A stretch of 16,180 bases of DNA from Gammaproteobacteria bacterium (GTDB lineage: Bacteria > Pseudomonadota > Gammaproteobacteria > Granulosicoccales > Granulosicoccaceae). The notes below the pieces were generated by a model. The model did not search any database. It had not been told where the DNA came from and worked only from the letters and a program-made list of their open reading frames with translations. Shown here in pieces: positions 7,554-13,800 of this stretch (positions within the stretch are counted from its first letter, which is position 1; each line of letters starts with the position of its first letter). The DNA lies in contig JAHQVR010000074.1 in NCBI GenBank assembly GCA_019634245.1, positions 1 to 16,180 on the forward strand. The letters are read 5' to 3'. The translations under genes and the position numbers were made by a program.

Positions 7554-8795
7554 TTAGGACCGCACGACATCAATAGCGCTGAGCAACTGGGTGTCCGGTA
7601 GGTTTCGCAGGGCCAAAGCTTCAGATTCTGAATACTTTCGGCTCAGAGACTCAAACATCAGCCCACGCCTAAAAGCACGAGCTTCATCACTGATGTTCAC
7701 CGACCCTACTTCTTTGAACAGCGGTTCGGGAGGACTCGGCACGTACACATCAGGTACTAGCCCGCGGCCGTGCAAGAGTTTCTCACTGGGCGTCGCATAA
7801 CTTGCGATGGTGACCCTAATGGCACCGGACACCGGTTCTTTTAGTGGAAACACACGTTGTATAAGTCCTTTGCCATAGGTTGGAGCGCCCACCAGTGTGG
7901 CTCGGCCATAATCCTGAAAGGCCCCCGCCAGTATCTCAGAGGATGATATTGAGTCTTCGTTAATCAGTACCGCCATAGGCAGATCGGTCAACACGTCCCC
8001 TTCTCTGGGTAACTTTCGGGTTCTTCCACTTTTATAGCGTTCACAATACACCCAGGGCGACTGGTCAAACAACGACATGATGTTGCGTGCTGCGCGGGTT
8101 GATCCACCCGGGTTGTCTCGTAAGTCCAGGATAATTCCTGAAACTTTTTTCGCCAACATCGTTTTTACCAAGCGAGCCACTTGCTTGTGTGAATTCGCAC
8201 CGAACCGGCTAAGTTTAATGTATCCAATGTCATTGTCCATGACTTCACTGCGCGCATAGTAGAGCCTTACCGCCTGCCGTACAGCATCAATTTGGCGACT
8301 CTGACCATCCCGCCGAGTAGTTAAGCTTGCGGTTGATCCAGCAGGACCTTGTAAGGCTCGGCCAACATCACCAGATGACAGAGCCTCAAGGTCTGTTCCA
8401 TTGACCGCTACTATCTCATCGCCAGGCAGTATGTCTTTACCTGCTAAAGGACCGCCTGAGATCGCACCGATGACCACTGGAAACTGATCAGTGCGCGCGC
8501 GAAACTTAATTCCGATACCGACATATCCGCCTCTACGTCGTTCACTATAGGATTTATGGGCTTTTGGATTAATGTAGTTAGCAAATGGATCGTTATAAAT
8601 ACTCAACACATCTGAGAGCAAGGAGCGCATACCATTTACTGCCTCCTCGCTACTGAGCTGTTCTAGCTCTGCAAGCCTGGCCAACCGTTCTTCAGGAGCG
8701 ATTACCGGACGCTGTCTGAATAAGTTCAGCTGTTGGGTGTCGATAATCTCAAACGCACTCAGTACTTCTGCTTTGGCAGTGTCAAATTCGCTCAT
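7554..8795 (-). CDS. S41 C-terminal-processing-type serine protease without signal peptide
   Basis: 413 residues. Order: a helical N-terminal part (1-65); YVGIGIKF at 91-98 leading into a PDZ domain of about 95-180, with GGPLAGKDILPGDEIVAVNG at 114-133; then the S41 catalytic domain from about 190 to 355. By alignment with known CtpA/D1P proteases the nucleophile is Ser284 in DSISSSEILAG (281-291) and the general base is Lys309 in YGKGLIQ; their 25-residue spacing matches the family. LDLRDNPGG (223-231) is also diagnostic. Such proteases usually sit in the periplasm or lumen, yet this one starts MSEFDTAKAE with no hydrophobic signal, so it is either cytosolic or its true start differs. It begins 8 bases after the stop of the HugZ-like gene, so the two are probably cotranscribed. 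Residues 355-413 follow the protease core and are unassigned. Confidence 0.92.
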   Translation of the reverse strand: MSEFDTAKAEVLSAFEIIDTQQLNLFRQRPVIAPEERLARLAELEQLSSEEAVNGMRSLLSDVLSIYNDPFANYINPKAHKSYSERRRGGYVGIGIKFRARTDQFPVVIGAISGGPLAGKDILPGDEIVAVNGTDLEALSSGDVGRALQGPAGSTASLTTRRDGQSRQIDAVRQAVRLYYARSEVMDNDIGYIKLSRFGANSHKQVARLVKTMLAKKVSGIILDLRDNPGGSTRAARNIMSLFDQSPWVYCERYKSGRTRKLPREGDVLTDLPMAVLINEDSISSSEILAGAFQDYGRATLVGAPTYGKGLIQRVFPLKEPVSGAIRVTIASYATPSEKLLHGRGLVPDVYVPSPPEPLFKEVGSVNISDEARAFRRGLMFESLSRKYSESEALALRNLPDTQLLSAIDVVRS

Positions 8796-8803
8796 CGCGA
8801 CAG

Positions 8804-9289
8804 TCAGTTCACTGATTTTACGTGGTTGAACTGATTTAATTCCGGACCCGTCAACTCATAGGCTTCGCCAAAGCCCATCACGAAATGCCCCGATGTCGGT
8901 ACCAATCTCAATAACACAAAATCTGGCAATTGACGCAGTAACTCCACTGTTTTACCCAGATGCGCTTCGTATCGATTCAACAATGACTCATAGTTTTCTG
9001 CATCCCTCGCGATCTCACACACATCACACTGATAGCTGGCACGCAAGCGAGCAAAAATCTGCGCAGAGTCAGACTCATCGGCAATAATCATCGCAGCGAC
9101 TTTTCGTTGAGTGAGCAAATTCTTTGTGTGCTTGGACAAATGACTGATGAAAATGACAAACTCGCCGTCGATTCTGGCAAAGGGTGTGTAGCTGCAGTGC
9201 GGTGATCCATCCTCGGACACACTAGCAAGCTGCAAGCTTTTGGAAGACTCGAGCAGCGACTGCAAGGCAGATTCTGGTGATTTAGACAT
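8804..9289 (-). CDS. HugZ-like / pyridoxamine-phosphate-oxidase-fold protein
   Basis: 161 residues from the ATG at 9289. A longer frame to 9463 exists, but its extra residues are translated from the palindromic repeat region and do not resemble the family. The family features are LQLASVSEDGSPHCSYTPF (split-barrel strand pair), DGEFVIFISHLSKHTKNL, DESDSAQIFARLR and a final HFVMGFGEAYEL; together they point to the heme-utilization HugZ-like group, which binds or degrades heme, rather than to a true FMN pyridoxamine oxidase. No export signal, so cytosolic. The ribosome binding site is weak, and the promoter must lie within or beside the repeat cluster at 9354-9576. The S41 protease gene starts 8 bases downstream. 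The exact activity, whether heme binding, flavin binding or other, is inferred from family resemblance only. Confidence 0.8.
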   Translation of the reverse strand: MSKSPESALQSLLESSKSLQLASVSEDGSPHCSYTPFARIDGEFVIFISHLSKHTKNLLTQRKVAAMIIADESDSAQIFARLRASYQCDVCEIARDAENYESLLNRYEAHLGKTVELLRQLPDFVLLRLVPTSGHFVMGFGEAYELTGPELNQFNHVKSVN

Positions 9290-9697
9290 ACTGGCTAGTT
9301 TAGGCGATTCCCTTAATGAAGTGAACGCGGACAGCACTCGTTCCGACAACCCCGGGTCGGACCCAAAGACAGCTCTCAAATTACTGTATCGATAGCTCCG
9401 GGTCGGACCCGATATCATGCGGTTGATACCTGTTCTAGTGCATCCGGGTCCGACCCACCGCATTGAAAAAAGGGGTTAGTGCATGATTGAGTGCTGTGGA
9501 TAGCAGCTTTAGACGCTGCCGGGTCTGACCCGATGCAGCGCAGTTGGGGCACTTAGGGTGGTTTGGGGTCGGACCAGGATTGGCTACTAATAAATCGAGA
9601 AATGCCAAGCAAATCGCTTGTGTGCCACATTTTCGCGCACTACCATACGAAGGCTAATCTTTACCCTGCACCTTATTGGAGCCGCATCATTAAATTC
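9290..9697. other. Gene-free divergent region with palindrome cluster
   Basis: This 408-base region separates two divergent genes. Open frames enter it from both sides (to 9463 on the minus strand, from a TTG at 9563 on the plus strand), but their translations are simply the palindromes and lack family similarity or ribosome binding sites. Besides the five palindromes it contains the direct repeat TAGTGCAT (9436-9443 and 9477-9484) and the inverted pair ATGCGGT (9417-9423) / ACCGCAT (9457-9463), which encloses the third palindrome. Promoters for both flanking genes must be here, but none could be assigned by eye. Confidence 0.7.
9354..9576. repeat. Five-copy GGGTCSGACCC palindrome cluster
   Basis: Copies: 9354-9364 GGGTCGGACCC; 9400-9410 the same; 9446-9456 GGGTCCGACCC; 9521-9531 GGGTCTGACCC; 9566-9576 GGGTCGGACCA. 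Start-to-start distances are 46, 46, 75 and 45 bases. Each has 5-base inverted arms around one base, and the outer flanks sometimes extend the pairing: copy 2 is CGGGTCGGACCCG, and copy 4 sits inside CGCTGC/GCAGCG arms, giving an 11-pair stem with a 2-base bulge. Copy 1 can also pair differently, TCCGAC (9342-9347) with GTCGGA (9356-9361). The flanks otherwise differ, so only the palindrome is conserved. It could be a REP-like element family, a set of regulator binding sites, or terminator-like hairpins between the divergent genes. Confidence 0.9.
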
Positions 9698-10249
9698 ATG
9701 TTCACTATCGCGATGGCCATCTTTGCCATAGCCCCTGCCCTAGCTCAAACGTCAGACGATGCCATTGATCCTGTTCATGTATTTAATGAGGCCTGTTATA
9801 CGAAAGTTCCTGATGTCGATTCCATTGAAGCCATGGCGAATCGATTTGCTTGGGAACCGATCGGAGACAAGGCTCTGAAGAAGTTCTCCCCCATCGACTC
9901 TCCCGATCTACTCAAAGGTTGGGATATGAAACTAGCGAATCGAATATTTAGAGTGGGCGTAGTACAGTCCACACCGGTGGCGGGTTTAATGGATCAGTAC
10001 CCAGACTTCAAAGAAGGCACATCGACCTCCTGCACCCTGATTCTGGACGGACAAGACGATGCAGAACTGACCTTAGCGCAAATGGACATACTGATTGGAA
10101 AAGCCGCTGCCAGCCGAGAAGTGCCTAATGAGGGTTTAAAAACCACCACCTGGCAAGGGGGAAATAGCGATTTAAAAGTGTTTGTGGTGTACCAATCAGA
10201 CAATACAGGAAGCGCCAACTTCATCAACGTCACCGTACTGTCAAAGTAA
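9698..10249 (+). CDS. Small secreted protein of unknown function
   Basis: 183 residues from the ATG at 9698. The first 16 residues are a signal peptide (MFTIAMAIFAIAPALA, then QTSDD) with an ALA cleavage site, so the protein is predicted periplasmic or secreted. Upstream in-frame ATG (9602) and TTG (9563) starts would put a long polar leader before the signal and are less likely. The mature part is mixed and soluble, with only two cysteines, C33 (NEACYTKVP) and C112 (TSTSCTLIL), a plausible disulfide. Motif-like pieces are MANRFAWEPIGDKA near 46-59, DLLKGWDMKLANRIFRVG near 70-87 and a strand-rich end (LKVFVVYQ, FINVTVLS). I do not recognise the family with confidence. It is followed 25 bases later by ypeA on the same strand and may share its transcript. 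Confidence 0.75.
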   Translation: MFTIAMAIFAIAPALAQTSDDAIDPVHVFNEACYTKVPDVDSIEAMANRFAWEPIGDKALKKFSPIDSPDLLKGWDMKLANRIFRVGVVQSTPVAGLMDQYPDFKEGTSTSCTLILDGQDDAELTLAQMDILIGKAAASREVPNEGLKTTTWQGGNSDLKVFVVYQSDNTGSANFINVTVLSK

Positions 10250-10274
10250 CATTAGACCCACGCGTTACCAGATC

Positions 10275-10697
10275 ATGTTCATTCGAAGCTTCCAAGTCGA
10301 TGACACCGATGCTGTAATAGATCTCTGGGAACGCTGCGACCTGGTAGTGCCCTGGAATGATCCGCACAAGGACATAGAGCGAAAGCTTAAAGTAGGCGCA
10401 GAACTTTTTCTCGTGGGTGAATTAGACGGTGCCATAGTGGCCAGCGCCATGGGTGGCTATGAGGGCCATCGCGGTTGGGTTAACTATTTAGCTGTCAGCC
10501 CAAACCATCGTCAAAAAGGCTTTGGGCAAGACATCATGGCAACGCTGGAGCAGTTGCTTCTGAACCTCGGCTGCCCCAAAATAAATTTGCAAATTCGCTC
10601 AACAAACGCAAACGTGATTGCGTTCTACAACAGCATCGGTTACCAGGACGATAACGTTCTGAGCCTGGGAAAACGCTTAATCCCTGATGACACGTAG
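10275..10697 (+). CDS. ypeA: GNAT-family N-acetyltransferase YpeA
   Basis: 140 residues from the ATG at 10275; the open frame runs back to 10182, but that part overlaps the preceding gene and is outside the family. The protein matches E. coli YpeA as I remember it along most of its length: MFIRSFQVDDTDAVIDLWERCDL, PWNDPHKDIERK, LFLVGELDGAIVASAMGGYEGHRG, a cofactor-binding loop HRQKGFGQDI (GNAT motif A, Q/RxxGxG/A), GCPKINLQ, and the closing VLSLGKRLIPDD. A cytosolic acyl-CoA-dependent N-acetyltransferase is expected; the substrate is not fixed by the sequence. It lies 25 bases after the secreted protein and is convergent with the giant coiled-coil gene. Confidence 0.95.
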   Translation: MFIRSFQVDDTDAVIDLWERCDLVVPWNDPHKDIERKLKVGAELFLVGELDGAIVASAMGGYEGHRGWVNYLAVSPNHRQKGFGQDIMATLEQLLLNLGCPKINLQIRSTNANVIAFYNSIGYQDDNVLSLGKRLIPDDT

Positions 10698-10742
10698 AAG
10701 GTTTTGCATTCTCGGCACAAGGGTGCATACGAAATGCAAGCC

Positions 10743-10764
10743 AACGGGTTTGCAAAAGCCCGTT
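10743..10764. terminator. Possible terminator between convergent ypeA and the coiled-coil gene
   Basis: AACGGG (10743-10748) and CCCGTT (10759-10764) make a 6-pair stem, with a TTTGCAAA core in the loop that can pair further; only three T bases follow (CCCGTTT). It sits 45 bases after the ypeA stop in a 163-base convergent gap (10698-10860). The same gap holds TTGCATT (10704-10710) / AATGCAA (10733-10739) and the 10-base palindrome GTCGGCCGAC (10813-10822). The weak T-run makes a strong intrinsic terminator doubtful. Confidence 0.4.
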
Positions 10765-10860
10765 TGATCCCCATTGACCCACTAGCTCAAAACCTGCCGA
10801 AGCTTACAAGAAGTCGGCCGACGATCTCCTTTCGAAGGGTACAGGCCATATGGGCATGCG

Positions 10861-13800
10861 TTACTTCACAGCCTCCTTACCGTACTTCTTTTTGTATTCT
10901 TCCTTCGCACCACCAATCCAATCGTCTCGCTCTATTCGCCCAGGAAAAGTTTCGATGGCCTCAGTCACGCGCTCAACATCATCCGCGGTGAAATTTGCAA
11001 CCTGATAAAACGATGTTATACCCAGGCTGTTGAGAGTCTTCTCCATAACCGGACCCACACCGTGGATCTTTTTCAAATCGTCCTTCTCTTTGGGTGCCTT
11101 AAATAACGGTTTACCTTTGCCTGTGCCGCTGGCTGACGATTTGGGTTTACTGGTTCGCTGACGAGCTGCCGCTGGCGCACTGGCCGCTTTTCCCGTCAGC
11201 AATTCAAGCTGTTTTCGCAAGTCGCGAATCTCGGCATTTGCGGCCTGGTACTGACTAGCTATCTTATCCCTCTCGCGTTCAATGCTGGTAAATTCAGCCC
11301 TCAGGCGGCGGTGCTCAAGATCGTTCTGCTCACCGGCTGCTGCCGCATTCTGTGCCTGCTGGGCTGCAGCTTCAAGATCGGTCATATGTTTCTTAGCCGC
11401 CTCGAGTTGCAACATCGCGTTTTTCAGTGCAGCCGCCTGTTTCTCAGCATCTGACTCCCGCGCTCGGAGAGACACAAGTGTAGTTTCTTGCTTGGAGATT
11501 TGATCATTCTTCGACTCTAATTCGGCCCGCAGGCGTTGCAATTCTGCCGATTGAGATTTTGCCTCCGCCGCGGTATTTTCGTGAACCGCAATCTTTCGAC
11601 GTAACGTACCGATGGTCTGTTTTTGAGTATCCAACTCCTTCTGCAAAGATTCAACGTCACTCGAAGACTTCTCTAATTCGGTTAATTGCTGCTGACGTTT
11701 ATCAAGCTCACTCTGTACCGACTGCAGTTGCTTTGATGCATCCGATTGATGCTTTTTCAGCTGATCTGCCAATCGATCGATTTCAGTTTGTTTTGCGTTG
11801 AGCGATTTATCCAATTCTGCCTGTCGAGCTTTGTCGGCTTTGACCTTAGCCTCATCCAGCTGGCTGCTGTGCTCAGCACGAAGCGCCTGCACTGTTTTTT
11901 CCGACTCCGCCTGGGCCTCGGCTAATGCCTTCTGATGCTGTTTTTCCAATGCAGCGGCAGCCTTTTCACTGGCAGCTTTGGTCTCAGCGAGTTGTTTTTC
12001 GAAACGCGCATCGGCTGCTTCGGTAGCCTTTTGAAGTTTACTGTCGAACTCAGATTGCTGCCTAAGGGTCTCTTCCTGAGCTGACTGTATCGCTTTATCC
12101 CGCTGTGCTTCGACCTCTGACAACTGTTTCGCGTGCGCAGCCTTTGCAGAGTCTAGATCGCGAGCGAGCTGAACGTCGGTCGCTTTACGCTGTTCTGCCA
12201 TCTCCACTTTCAAGGATTCAATAGCTTTGTCCCGATCAGCTTCCAGAGCTTTCAACCGCTGGCTGTGTTCTGCTTTCAGAGTGTCCAGTACTTTTGCATG
12301 CTGAGCATCCGCTTCCTTTTTCAGCGTTTCAACAGCTTTGTTTCGATCGGCTTCCAGAGCCTTCAACTGCTGGCTGTGTTCAGCTTTCAGAGTCTCCAAC
12401 GCCTGAGTATGTTGAGTATCTTTTTCCTTGGCAGATTCTGCCTTCACAGACTCTATTGATTTCTTATGTTGTGCATCCAACTCAGCTAGCTTAGCCAGTT
12501 GTTCGTTCTTAACAGACTCAACAGTTGTAGCGAGCTCTTGTTGATGAGCCTCCCTATACTTGGCCTGCTCTGCCTGAGCCGCCTGCAGTGATTTCTGGTG
12601 TTCATCCTTAACCGAAGCTAACTGTTGCGCATGTTCTGCCTTCGCAGCTTCTAGAGTGTCAGATAACTTGGACTCATGCTCTTTTTGCTGCTTCAACAAA
12701 TCAGCCCGCAGGGCCTTAACAGCGTCTTCACGCTCAGACTTTAATGATGCTATCTGCTGATTGTGTGCCTCACGTGCCGCCATCAGCGCTTGTTCGTTTT
12801 TCTTCTGCTCAACGGCAAGCAGCTTTTCATTCTCTGCTCTGAGTGAGTTGAGGCGATTCTCTGTATCAGCAGTGGCCGATTCCTGTGACTGATGCTTCAC
12901 TGTCTCGATAGCCGTTGCTTGATCTGCTTCCAGGCGACTTAGGTGTTCCTGATGCTCATGCTTAAGCGTTAGCAGTTGCTTTTCGTGTACAGCTTTTGCG
13001 GCTTGCAATTGCTTGCTAAAGGACTGCTGCTTATCCAGTAGATCAGCTTGCAATTGCGCAGATGCCTGTTGTTGCTGATCTCTTTCTGACGTTATCTTTT
13101 CAATTTCATTGCGCAAACTACTCTGTTCTTCGTTCTTCGCTTGTAGCGCCAGTTTTAATTGATTAAGCTCTTTTTCATAGTCACCTGCAGCCGCGGCTCG
13201 AGACTGTAACTGCCGAGCTTCTTGCTTGGTAGCTTCTATATCGGCCCGAAAGGCGGTTAGCTCTTTGTCTTTGGCAGCCAGCGCTGACACTGAAGAGCTC
13301 TTAAGGGCTTCCATCTCCGTCTTGACAGACTGCTTCGCCTGCACTAGCTCAGTATGCTTCGCTTCGAGATTTCTGTGGGCTTGCGATAGCTCACTGCGAC
13401 TTTGTTTGACCTCTTCGCTTTTAGCCTCCAGAGTTCGGGTCAAATCAACAATCTTACTTCGCTCAGATTCAAGTTCACCTTTAAGAGGTTTAAGGACCGA
13501 CAGTTGTTGATTCAGCTCTCTTAAATTAGTGTCTTTCTGCTTTACTACATCTTCAAGAGCTCCCAGTCGATCGATATCGGATTTAAGCTGGGTAATTTTA
13601 TTCTGCTGGTTCTTTAGAGCCTGGTCTTTTTCATTCACGGCAGCAAGCAGGCTGGTTTTTTCTTTGGCGAGTTGTTCGATCTGCTCTAGCTGTTTGCCCT
13701 GTTCAGCCAACGAGTGATTCAACTCGCGATTTTGCTCCCGTAGATCATCCAATTGGACATTGAGCTGGATTAGATTCTGCTCCTTTTGACGCATGGCCTC

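Noticed and set aside
9290..9463. 58-residue N-terminal extension of the HugZ-like protein
   Set aside because: It is translated from the palindrome cluster (GSDPG and similar pieces), precedes the normal family start and has no ribosome binding site.
9354..9576. CRISPR array, because of the regular 46-base spacing
   Set aside because: The conserved part is only 11 bases, spacing is not constant (75 once), flanks are not spacer-like and no cas gene is present.
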